Source of the DNA: DASPXY01 sp038227745
Lineage (GTDB): Bacteria > Planctomycetota > Planctomycetia > Gemmatales > Gemmataceae
Direction: 5' to 3'
Length of the DNA stretch: 8,145 bases
NCBI GenBank assembly: GCA_038227745.1
Contig: JBBRPS010000477.1
Coordinates: 1 to 8,145 of the forward strand
Shown piece after piece: positions 1 through 6,580 of the stretch; the stretch's first letter is position 1; every line of letters starts with the position of its first letter. The notes below the pieces were generated by a model. The model did no database searches, had not been told where the DNA came from, and was given only the letters and a program-made list of their open reading frames with translations. A program made the position numbers and the translations under genes.

Positions 1-72
1 ACGACCCGCGAACCGAAAGGACGGGGCATGAGCGGCCTCCATGTTGCCCAGCTGACCCGGATGCAGCTGTAA
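1..72 (+). other. possible 3' end of an unidentified reading frame
   Basis: Frame 1 is open from the window edge to a TAA at 70-72, with mostly G or C in third codon positions, so it could be the tail of a gene that begins upstream. The 23 residues (ending HVAQLTRMQL) match no family that I recognise. The stretch is too short to prove coding, and chance openness is likely in DNA this GC-rich. Confidence 0.2.
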
Positions 73-108
73 CGCTCATTCTGGGACTTCTCTATCCATG
101 TGTCCAGA

Positions 109-336
109 TACTGGCGGCGGATTTACGAAATGGTCATCTAGGTCGATTGGATCAAAAGATTCATTTTGTACCACAACAAACGGCATCCGCGGGAGATAGG
201 GGCGGCGGAGATCGAGGCGTTCCTCACCCATTTGGCGGTCGACCGGAACGTGGCCGCCAGCACGCAGAATCAGGCGTTCTCGGCGCTGTTGTTTCTCTAT
301 CAAAAAATTCTGGAAATCGAGTTGCCGGCCTCGGTC
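109..336 (+). pseudogene. integron-type / XerC-like tyrosine recombinase, N-terminal fragment
   Basis: This is a remnant of the N-terminal SAM-like, core DNA-binding domain of a phage-type integrase of the integron-integrase/XerC group. The clear part starts near position 142 (VDWIKRFILYHNKRHPRE), continues through AAEIEAFLTHLAVDRNVAAS and TQNQAFSALLFLYQKILEIELP, and ends near 330. These are hallmark segments of the family: the KRHP turn, the E..EFLTHLA helix and the S.TQNQAL.ALLFLY helix. A TAG at 139-141 interrupts the frame just before VDW, and weak similarity (YWRR) continues upstream to about 109. After ELP the match stops abruptly. The whole catalytic domain with the R-H-R-Y residues is absent, so no recombinase activity is possible. 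A TTG at 166-168 could in principle start a short peptide, but that would not rescue function. Family assignment is confident. The subgroup (integron IntI versus a planctomycete XerC-like integrase) cannot be decided from this fragment. Confidence 0.8.
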
Positions 337-344
337 ATCGTTTC

Positions 345-674
345 GGCCGTCTGCCAAACCGGCAGGCGTGCAAACCGTCGCCATTGCCCCGCCCCGCTCG
401 CGCGAGGCCCTGCCGTTGCCAGTGGACGCGGTGCAGCACTGGCTGCGGGAGGCGGCGCCCGTCGAGGTCGCGGACATCGAGGGGACCGCCGGCCAACCGC
501 AGGCCCCGGGGGCTGCTGGACCAGGGCGAAGACACCGACGCCATCGTGCAGGAGTTGCTGGCCGCCCTGCTGGCCAGCCCGCCCGCTTCGCCGTTGACGA
601 AGGCCGTCGTCGGCGAGCTGGCCAAAACGAAGCCCAGGGCGGCCTCGTACCCTGCCGGGGTCGCGCCACCCTGA
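345..674 (+). pseudogene. unrecognised decayed coding remnant with a frameshift
   Basis: This stretch has the third-position GC bias of real coding DNA, but the bias changes frame part-way. From about 345 to 500 the biased frame is frame 2 (starting near GTG 368, VQTVAIAPP, then LPLPVDAVQHWLREAAPVEV). From about 510 to the TGA at 672-674 it is frame 3 (LLDQGEDTDAIVQELLAALL, then TKAVVGELAKTKPRAA). The simplest reading is one gene broken by an indel between about 490 and 512. I do not recognise the family. The helical character (QHWLREAA, AIVQELLAALLA) is all that can be said. It directly abuts the truncated integrase and may be older host sequence joined to it by deletion. It lies 128 bases upstream of the kinase start, on the same strand, and is unlikely to be translated as a functional protein. 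Confidence 0.35.
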
Positions 675-801
675 CGTCGCGGGATTTTCCTCGCACGCCG
701 CCCCCTTGAGCGGGTATCGTTGAGGCAACGCCCACCTGCACGTGGCCGCGCCGTCGCGCGGCGACGCAGGCGCGGCGGCCCCAACGACGAGGTGCCGCAC
801 C
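675..801 (+). promoter_or_regulatory. leader of the kinase gene with Shine-Dalgarno site
   Basis: This is the 127-base gap between the last upstream stop and the chosen kinase start. GAGGT at 789-793 is complementary to the 16S 3' end and leaves 8 bases before the ATG at 802, a normal distance. It supports 802 over the in-frame GTG at 742, which has no comparable site and would add 20 low-complexity residues. No convincing -35/-10 pair was seen, which is normal for planctomycete promoters read by eye. Confidence 0.5.
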
Positions 802-3800
802 ATGTCCGAGCCGACGCCCCCTTCACCCGCTTCCAGCGACCGCAACCTCCTCTTCGGGATCCTGGCCCTCCAGATGGACTTCGTCACCCGCGACCAACTC
901 GTCGCCGCGATGCACGCCTGGGTGCTGGACAAGGCCGAGCCGCTCGGCCAGATCCTCCTGGAGCAGGGCGCGCTCAGCGACGCCGACCGGGCGGCCCTGG
1001 ACGCGCTGGTGGACCGCCATCTGGCCCGCCACGGCGGCAACCCCAAGCACAGCCTCGCCTCCGTCGGCGCCGCCGGCCCGGTGCGAGACGAACTTCGCCG
1101 GCTCGCCGACCCCGACCTCGACGCCAGCCTCGCCCACATCGGGGTCGCCCCCGCTCCGCCCGGTCTCGACGGCGCCGGTCCCGGCCCCAGCACGGTAGAC
1201 CACGTCGGCGACGACGACGCCCCGCTGTGCTGCCCGGCGCGCTACCGCGTGCTGCGGCCGCACGCCAAGGGCGGGCTGGGTGAAGTCTTCGTGGCCGAGG
1301 ACCGAGAACTGCACCGCGAGGTCGCCCTCAAAGAGATCCAGAAGCCCCACGCGCACGACCCGCACAGCCGCAGCCGCTTTCTCCTGGAGGCAGAAGTCAA
1401 CGGCCGGCTCGAACACCCCGGCGTCGTGCCGGTCTACAGCCTGGGCAGCTACCGCGACGGCCGGCCCTTTTACGCCATGCGCCTCATCCGGGGCGAGTCC
1501 CTCAAGGAGGCCATCCAGCGGTTCCACGCCGCCGACGTGCCGAGGTGGGACCCGGGCGAGCGCGGCCTGGCCCTGCGCCAGCTCCTCGGGCAATTCGTGG
1601 CCGTTTGCAACGTGGTGGCCTACGCCCATAGCCGGGGCGTCCTCCACCGGGACATCAAGCCGGCGAACGTGATGCTGGGTAAGTTCGGGGAGACCCTGGT
1701 GGTGGACTGGGGCCTGGCCAAGGTCGTCGGCCGGCCGGAGGGCGAGGCGGCGGGGGAAGAGGCGACCCTTCGGCCCTCTTCGGGGGACAGCCAGGCCACC
1801 GTCGCGGGGACGGCCATCGGCACGCCGGCGTACATGAGCCCCGAGCAGGCGACAGGGCGACTGGACCTGATCGGGCCGGCGAGCGACATCTACAGCCTGG
1901 GGGCCACACTGTACGCGCTGCTCACCGGCCAGGCCCCGTTCCGGGGGAACGACCAGGGGGAGCTGCTGCGGTGCGTCAGCCGGGGAGAGTGGGTGCCGCC
2001 GGGCCGGGTGAAGAAGGGCGTCCCGGCTGCGCTGGACGCGGTCTGCCGCAAGGCGATGGCGTTGAGGCCGCAGGACAGGTACGCCACGGCGCAGGCCCTG
2101 GCGGCTGATGTGGAACATTGGCTGGCCGACGAGCCGGTCACTGCCTACCGCGAGCCGCTGCGGCGGCGACTGGGGCGCTGGCGCCGGAGGCACCCGGGGC
2201 TCGCGGCGGCGGCGGCGGTGCTGCTGCTGGCGGTGGCCGGGTTCGGGGCGTGGTTCAAGCTGGAGCGGGACGCAGTCAAGCGGGACGTTGTGGCGGCGCT
2301 GACGGAGGTCGGCCGCGCGCAGGACCAGGGGAAGTGGGCCGAGGCGCGGGCGTCCCTGGAGCGGGCGCGGGGCCGGCTGGCCGACGGGGGGCCCGACGAG
2401 CTGCGGCGGCGCGTCCGGCAGGCGGCGGCGGATCTGGAGATGGTCGCCGAGTTGGAGGAACTCCGCCTGCGCCCCTTGAAGGACGAGGAAGAGCCGTTGC
2501 GCACCGCGGGGACCGACGCCGCTTACGCGGCGGTGTTCCTGCGCTACGGGGTCGAGGCCACGACGGCTGACCTCCGGGAGGCAGCCGCGCGGATCGCGGC
2601 GTCAGCCATCCGCGAGCAACTCGTGGTCGCGCTGGATCACTGGGCCTCGGTGAAGCCCCCGGGAGACGTTGGGGGGCGGGCGCGGCTGCTGTCCCTGGCT
2701 CGGCTGGCGGACACCGACGAGTGGCGGCAACGCCTGCGGGACCCGGCGGTGTGTCAGGACCGCCGGGCACTGAGGCTGCTGGCAGAGGCGCCGGGGGCGA
2801 CGGCGCAGCCGCCGACGACGGCCCTGATCCTCGCCAACCACCTCCGGCGGGCGGTGGACTGGGCGGGGGCCGGCGAGGTGCTACGGCGGGCGCAGCAGCA
2901 CCAACCCGGGGACTTCTGGCTGAACTATCAGCTTGGGGCGTTCCTGGAGTTCGAGGGGCCTGCCCTGAAGGATCGGGCCCGGGGAAACGAAGCGCTCGGG
3001 TTCTACCGGGCGGCAGTGGCCGCCCGCCCCCAGAGCCCCGCCCCTCACGTGGCCCTCGGCCAGGCGCTGTGGCGACGGGGGCGGGCGGGGGAGGCGGAGG
3101 CCGCCTTCCGCGAGGCCCTCAAGCGCAACGCGGGTTACCCCGAGGCCCACGAGGCCCTCGCCCGCTTCCTGGAGGGGCGGGGGCGCAAGGCGGAGGCGGA
3201 GGCCGCCTACCGGGAGGCGCTCAAGCGCAAAGCAGACGACGCCGAGGCCCACTACGCTTTCGCCCGCTTTCTGGAGCGCCAGGGGCGCAAGGCGGAGGCG
3301 GAGGCCTCCTTCCACCAGGCCGTCCGGCTCAAGCCCGATTCTAGCTTGGCCCACGAGGCCCTCGCCCGCTTCCTGGAGGGTCAGGGGCGCAAGGCGGAGG
3401 CGGAGGCCGCCTTCCACCAGGCCGTCCGGGTCTGGCCCGACGGCCTCTCGGCCCGTGCCGCGCTCGCCCGCTTCCTGGAGAGGCAGGGGCGGTCCGAGGA
3501 GACCGAGGCCGCCTACCGGGAGGCCGTGCGGCGCCACCCCGATTCCCCTCGGGGCCACCAGGGCCTGGCCCGCTTCCTGGAGAGCCGGGGGCGAACCGAG
3601 GCGGCGGAGGCCGGCTACCGCGAGGCCACCAGGATTCGCCCTGACGACCCCCAGGCCCATGTCGTCCTGAGTTGCTTCCTGGCGAGGCAGGGGCGGGGGG
3701 ACGAGGCGGTGGGCGCGTTCCGCGCGGCCCTCAGGATAAGCCCTGACGACCCCCAGGGGCACAGCAATCTCGGCCTCTTGCTGTGGAGGCAGGGGCGGCC

Positions 3801-5808
3801 CCGGGAGGCGGAGGCCGCGTTCCGCGAGGCCGCGCGGCTCGGCGCCGACGACCCCTGGACCCAGTACGACCTCGGCAACTTCCTGGACAGGCAGGAGCGG
3901 GCGAGCGACGCGGCGGCCGCCTTCCGCAGGGCCGTCAGACTCACACTCGGCCCGCGCCAACCGTCCCGGTTCACCCTCCCCGCCACCAAGGTCCCAAGTG
4001 TCGGCCGCCTGCTGGAGGGGCAGGGGCGGAAGCAGGAGGCGGAGGCCGCCTACCGCAGCGCCACGCGGCTGAGGCCCCACGACCCCTGGGCCCACGCCGA
4101 TCTGGGCCGCTTCCTGGCGCGGCAGGGGCGGGGGGAGGAGGCGTCGGCCGCCTACCGGCAGGCCGCGAAGTTCAGGCCGGACGACCCTCAGGTTCACCAT
4201 GACCTCGCCCGGTCGCTAGAGAAGCAGGGGCGGAGCGAGGAGGCGGAGGCTGCCTACCGCGAGGCCGCCCGGCTCGGGCCCGACGATTCCCAAACCCAAT
4301 CCGCCCTCGCTCGCTTCTTGGTGAAGCAGGGGCGGGAGGCGGAGGCGGCGGCCCTCCCCCGCGAGGCCGTCCGCCTGAGGCCCGACGGCCCCCGGGCGCA
4401 GATCAGCCTCGGCGCCGCTCTGGCGAAGGAGGGGCGGCGGAAGGAGGCGGAGGCCGCGTTCCGCGAGGCCGTCCGGCTCGGGCCCGACGACCCTTCGACC
4501 CACAGGCACCTGGCCGACTTCCTGGCGAGGGAGGGGCGGGCGAAGGAGGCGGAGGCCGCCTACCGCGAGGCCGTGCGGCTCCGGCCCGGAGACCGTTTCG
4601 CCCAGTACACCCTCGGCCTGTTCCTGGAGAGGCAGGGGCGGGCGAAAGACGCGGAGGCCATCTACCGCGAAGTGATCCAGCTCAGGCCCGACGACCCCTT
4701 GGCCCACACGGCCCTCGGCACGGCCCTATCCGGGCAGGGGCGGCGGAAGGAGGCGGAGGCCGCCTTCCGAGAGGCCGTCCGGCTCGGTCCGGACAACCCC
4801 TTGCTCCACGAGCGCCTCGCCGACTTCCTGGCGAGGGAAGGGCGGCGGAAGGAGGCCTCCGCGTCCTACCGCGACGCCGCCCGGCTCAGGCCCGACGACC
4901 CCCGGGCCCAGATCAACCTCGGCGCCGCCCTGGCGAAGGAAGGGCGGCGGAAGGAGGCGGAGGCCTCCTACCGCGAGGCCGTCCGGGTCGGGCCGGGTGA
5001 TCCGTTCGCGCACCACGCGCTCGCCCGCTTCCTGGAGGCCCAAGGGCAGTGGCAGGACGCGGAGGCGTCCTTCCACCAGGCCGTCACGCTCAACGACAAC
5101 TACCCCGAGGCGCACGTGAACCTGGGCCTTCTGCTCCAGCGTCAGGGGCGGTTCACCGAGGCACTCGCCGCCCTGAAGCGGGGACACGAGCTCGGGTCGA
5201 AGGCCGCGCGCTGGCCCCACGCCTCCGCCCAGTGGGTGCGCCAGGCGGAGGCCCTCGTCGCCCTCGACCACAAGCTGCCCGCTCTGTTGAAGGGCGAAGC
5301 GGAGCCTGACAGCGCGGCCGAGCGCATCGCCCTCGCCCAACTCTGCCTGCAGTACAAGCGGCTCTACCGCACCTCGGCCCGTTTCTACGCCGACGCCTTC
5401 GCCGTCCAGCGCCAGCTCGCCGACGACCCGACTATCCCGCACCGCTACAACGCCGCGTGCGCCGCCGCCCTGGCCGCCGCCGGCAAGGGCGCGGACGCCC
5501 CCAAGCTTACCGCCGAGGAGCGCACCCGCCTGCGGCAACAGGCCCTCGACTGGCTGCGGGCCGGCCTGACCGCGTGGGCAAAACAGGCGGACAAGGGCAC
5601 GCCCGCTGCGCGCGCGGCGGTTCAGAAAACGCTGCACCACTGGCTGGCCGACGCGGACCTCGCCGGAGTCCGCGACCCGGCCGCGCTGGGGAAACTGCCC
5701 GAGGCGGAGCGGACGGCGTGGGAGCGGCTGTGGGCCGACGTGCAGGGGGTGCTGGGGAAGGCGGGTGGCAACGGCAGTAAGGGCAGTAAGGGCGTGCCCG
5801 GGGAGTGA
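802..5808 (+). CDS. membrane-anchored Ser/Thr protein kinase with long TPR array
   Basis: This is an intact 1668-residue Hanks-type serine/threonine kinase, predicted to phosphorylate protein targets in the cytoplasm and to present a TPR scaffold on the other side of one membrane helix. Residues 1-100 form a helical module (LLFGILALQMDFVTRDQL, LGQILLEQGALS) typical of planctomycete kinases. The kinase domain is about 147-446: glycine loop KGGLGEVF (156-163; the first Gly of GxGxxG is Ala), Lys177 (VALK), alpha-C Glu196, HRD 282-284 with Lys286 and Asn289, DWG 302-304 in place of DFG, GTPAYMSPE 340-348 and Asp362 (SDIYSLG). All catalytic residues are present. A hydrophobic helix at about 467-485 follows Arg-rich residues, predicting the kinase inside. 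Residues 486-745 are helical with one degenerate TPR. Residues 746-1468 are about 21 TPRs of 34 residues. Residues 1469-1668 are a conserved planctomycete C-terminal module (HRYNAACAAALAAAGKG, then LDWLRAGLTAWAKQ). The ATG at 802 was chosen over GTG 742 because of its Shine-Dalgarno site. No partner gene is adjacent. Target and signal are unknown. Confidence 0.95.
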   Translation: MSEPTPPSPASSDRNLLFGILALQMDFVTRDQLVAAMHAWVLDKAEPLGQILLEQGALSDADRAALDALVDRHLARHGGNPKHSLASVGAAGPVRDELRRLADPDLDASLAHIGVAPAPPGLDGAGPGPSTVDHVGDDDAPLCCPARYRVLRPHAKGGLGEVFVAEDRELHREVALKEIQKPHAHDPHSRSRFLLEAEVNGRLEHPGVVPVYSLGSYRDGRPFYAMRLIRGESLKEAIQRFHAADVPRWDPGERGLALRQLLGQFVAVCNVVAYAHSRGVLHRDIKPANVMLGKFGETLVVDWGLAKVVGRPEGEAAGEEATLRPSSGDSQATVAGTAIGTPAYMSPEQATGRLDLIGPASDIYSLGATLYALLTGQAPFRGNDQGELLRCVSRGEWVPPGRVKKGVPAALDAVCRKAMALRPQDRYATAQALAADVEHWLADEPVTAYREPLRRRLGRWRRRHPGLAAAAAVLLLAVAGFGAWFKLERDAVKRDVVAALTEVGRAQDQGKWAEARASLERARGRLADGGPDELRRRVRQAAADLEMVAELEELRLRPLKDEEEPLRTAGTDAAYAAVFLRYGVEATTADLREAAARIAASAIREQLVVALDHWASVKPPGDVGGRARLLSLARLADTDEWRQRLRDPAVCQDRRALRLLAEAPGATAQPPTTALILANHLRRAVDWAGAGEVLRRAQQHQPGDFWLNYQLGAFLEFEGPALKDRARGNEALGFYRAAVAARPQSPAPHVALGQALWRRGRAGEAEAAFREALKRNAGYPEAHEALARFLEGRGRKAEAEAAYREALKRKADDAEAHYAFARFLERQGRKAEAEASFHQAVRLKPDSSLAHEALARFLEGQGRKAEAEAAFHQAVRVWPDGLSARAALARFLERQGRSEETEAAYREAVRRHPDSPRGHQGLARFLESRGRTEAAEAGYREATRIRPDDPQAHVVLSCFLARQGRGDEAVGAFRAALRISPDDPQGHSNLGLLLWRQGRPREAEAAFREAARLGADDPWTQYDLGNFLDRQERASDAAAAFRRAVRLTLGPRQPSRFTLPATKVPSVGRLLEGQGRKQEAEAAYRSATRLRPHDPWAHADLGRFLARQGRGEEASAAYRQAAKFRPDDPQVHHDLARSLEKQGRSEEAEAAYREAARLGPDDSQTQSALARFLVKQGREAEAAALPREAVRLRPDGPRAQISLGAALAKEGRRKEAEAAFREAVRLGPDDPSTHRHLADFLAREGRAKEAEAAYREAVRLRPGDRFAQYTLGLFLERQGRAKDAEAIYREVIQLRPDDPLAHTALGTALSGQGRRKEAEAAFREAVRLGPDNPLLHERLADFLAREGRRKEASASYRDAARLRPDDPRAQINLGAALAKEGRRKEAEASYREAVRVGPGDPFAHHALARFLEAQGQWQDAEASFHQAVTLNDNYPEAHVNLGLLLQRQGRFTEALAALKRGHELGSKAARWPHASAQWVRQAEALVALDHKLPALLKGEAEPDSAAERIALAQLCLQYKRLYRTSARFYADAFAVQRQLADDPTIPHRYNAACAAALAAAGKGADAPKLTAEERTRLRQQALDWLRAGLTAWAKQADKGTPAARAAVQKTLHHWLADADLAGVRDPAALGKLPEAERTAWERLWADVQGVLGKAGGNGSKGSKGVPGE
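3037..5205 (+). repeat. 102-bp repeat array encoding tandem TPR units
   Basis: About 21 in-frame copies of a 102-bp unit encode 34-residue TPRs with consensus P.AH..LARFLERQGR, then EAEAAYREAVRLRPDD. Copies are regular from 3037 through the unit ending LTLGP near 3954. An irregular segment follows (RQPSRFTLPATKVPS, about 3955-4002) before the next unit resumes its helix-A half (VGRLLEGQGRK), and spacing is then regular to 5205. DNA identity between units is high. For example, units 2 and 4 (from 3139 and 3343) share about 60 nearly identical bases. The unit near 4390 and the unit near 4900 are near twins (LGAALAKEGRRKEAEA), which suggests segmental duplication on top of single-unit expansion. 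Confidence 0.9.
5773..5790 (+). repeat. two tandem copies of a 9-bp unit at the kinase 3' end
   Basis: GGCAGTAAG occurs twice in tandem (5773-5781 and 5782-5790), in frame, encoding GSKGSK in the flexible tail of the kinase just before its stop. The three-codon period keeps the frame whatever the copy number. Confidence 0.7.
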
Positions 5809-6181
5809 CGTAGGCCGCCGCCCCGGAACCGGAACCGGCCGCGTGAGGGCGGGCAGGGACGATGCCCTGACCGCATTCCACGGGCTGCGCGTGCCTGCGG
5901 CTCCCCTCCAACGCAGCCATTCTTGACACCGCTGCCCCTGGAGACCCATGGCGTCGGCCCTCCCGCAAACCGTTGTCATCTGACACTTCCCTTCCAGAAA
6001 ACTCGTGTGCGGCTCCGCCCGCCGGCGGGTAATACTCCTACAGAGTCCGCCCGTCGCCCACGGCCACCGAGGACCTCCGGCGTGCCAGCCCCAGACACCT
6101 CTCGCCGCCGCTGCGGCCCCGGCTCCCAAACGTCCGCGCGCTCAGCAACGCGGCCGGCCCAGCCCGCCACGCCGCTGTTAC
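5809..6181. other. intergenic stretch with no recognised gene
   Basis: Several frames are open on both strands because stop codons are rare at this GC content. The translations are Pro/Arg/Ala-rich with no domain that I recognise and no good ribosome-binding site. There is a short iteration of CCGGAA at about 5823-5834 and the weak hairpin listed separately. Otherwise I see nothing functional here. It may contain further eroded transposon sequence leading into the fragment at about 6182. Confidence 0.5.
5854..5869 (+). terminator. weak hairpin 46 bases after the kinase stop
   Basis: CAGGG (5854-5858) and CCCTG (5865-5869) can pair around a six-base loop. There is no T tract after it and the stem is short, so it could be chance in GC-rich DNA. 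It is the only terminator candidate close to the kinase stop. Confidence 0.2.
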
Positions 6182-6346
6182 GACCCTCTGCCGGCGGTCG
6201 CAGAGACCGTGGCTATCGGGGGGCTGAACCCGCGCGTGTGGCTGACGGCGTACCTGGAGGCGTGTGCGGTGGCAGCAGGCCAAGCGCCGGCGGATGCCGG
6301 CCGCTTCTGGCCGTGGCGGTTGAGCGCGGCGGAGAAGCGCCGGTAG
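6182..6346 (+). pseudogene. probable C-terminal remnant of an IS66-like transposase
   Basis: Frame 2 reads ETVAIGGLNPRVWLTAYLEA, then CAVAAGQAPADAGRFWPWRL and SAAEKRR, ending at TAG 6344-6346. The arrangement NP..WLT.YLEACA..GG..P.D...FLPW.LS is what I recall from the extreme C-terminus of IS66-family (TnpC) transposases. The N-terminal and DDE catalytic regions are missing: upstream of about 6170 the frame is low-complexity Pro/Arg/Ala. A stretch resembling non-coding transposon end sequence follows, but I could not find a matching inverted repeat partner. The type differs from the IS66-like fragment at 7565-8024, so it would be an independent, older insertion. Another decayed gene with a chance resemblance is possible. 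Confidence 0.45.
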
Positions 6347-6388
6347 GGTGCAGCGCCGGCGGCAGCGGACAGCGGGTAGGGGGCTCCC

Positions 6389-6416
6389 CGTGGGTGGTGG
6401 ATCGTGGCCACCCACG
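6389..6416 (+). other. perfect 9-bp hairpin
   Basis: CGTGGGTGG (6389-6397) and CCACCCACG (6408-6416) are perfect inverted arms around a 10-base loop. It lies 43 bases after the stop of the probable transposase remnant. No T run follows, so it is a poor intrinsic terminator. It could be a structural or end-proximal element of the transposon remnant. Confidence 0.4.
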
Positions 6417-6469
6417 TATACCAATCCCGGAGATAACCAGGAAGCACGCGCGCGTGCCGGGTCCAACGA

Positions 6470-6500
6470 CCGGCGCAGGGAGGGTCAGGCTGCGCACCGG
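6470..6500 (+). other. imperfect GC-rich hairpin
   Basis: CCGGCGCAG (6470-6478) pairs with CTGCGCACCGG (6490-6500) apart from a two-base bulge, around an 11-base loop. It sits upstream of the methyltransferase fragment, in the 234-base gap 6347-6580, which otherwise holds only the hairpin at 6389 and the promoter-like patch. Role unknown. Confidence 0.3.
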
Positions 6501-6527
6501 CCAGAGAACGAGCGGTGACCGGACGGG

Positions 6528-6579
6528 TTGACCGAATGCGTACAGTATAAAACGTACAAGCTCTTCCGTCCGAAAGGGA
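6528..6579 (+). promoter_or_regulatory. promoter-like AT-rich patch and ribosome-binding site
   Basis: TTGACC (6528-6533) and TATAAA (6546-6551) stand out in GC-rich surroundings, but the 12-base spacer is too short for a standard sigma-70 promoter. CGTACA occurs twice, 14 bases apart (6539-6544 and 6553-6558), flanking TATAAA. Since GTAC is a palindrome, the pair also works as an inverted operator-like site. AAAGGGA (6573-6579) is the likely Shine-Dalgarno sequence. It is very close to ATG 6581 and better placed for the adjacent ATG 6584. This could be the original promoter of the broken operon, perhaps with a repressor site. That is inference only. Confidence 0.3.
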
Positions 6580-6580
6580 T

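Noticed and set aside
1..800. Search for integron attC cassette sites beside the integrase fragment
   Set aside because: No paired R and L core sites with imperfect palindrome structure were visible.
742..801. GTG start adding 20 residues to the kinase
   Set aside because: The extra residues are Ala/Arg-rich and unlike the usual kinase N-terminus. ATG 802 has GAGGT at a proper distance.
823..2193. Antisense open frame of 456 codons over the kinase domain
   Set aside because: It overlaps a clearly functional kinase domain with all catalytic motifs. The frame is open only because stops are rare in this base composition.
2881..4200. Long antisense open frame of 439 codons over the TPR region
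   Set aside because: It is the mirror of the repetitive GC-rich TPR codons. It is composed of recurring Gly/Leu/Pro/Arg repeats with the same 34-residue period and has no domain.
3037..5205. Regular repeats as a CRISPR array
   Set aside because: The 102-bp period has no repeat/spacer alternation and is an in-frame coding repeat with TPR consensus.
6030..6050. Short resemblance to the 16S rRNA ACTCCTAC segment
   Set aside because: Only about eight bases agree, and the flanking conserved rRNA sequence is absent.
4726..6129. Antisense open frame of 467 codons crossing the kinase 3' end
   Set aside because: Same repeat shadow, running on into low-complexity Arg/Gly/Pro sequence. No ribosome-binding site or recognisable domain.
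6435..6500. Loose resemblance to a signal recognition particle RNA (ACCAG, GGAAGCA, GTGCCGGG)
   Set aside because: The conserved GGAA tetraloop and symmetric internal loop do not form. The words occur in the wrong arrangement.
5923..6531. 202-codon plus-strand open frame after the kinase
   Set aside because: Pro/Arg/Gly-rich translation with no family resemblance, and it overlaps the better-supported transposase tail in another frame.
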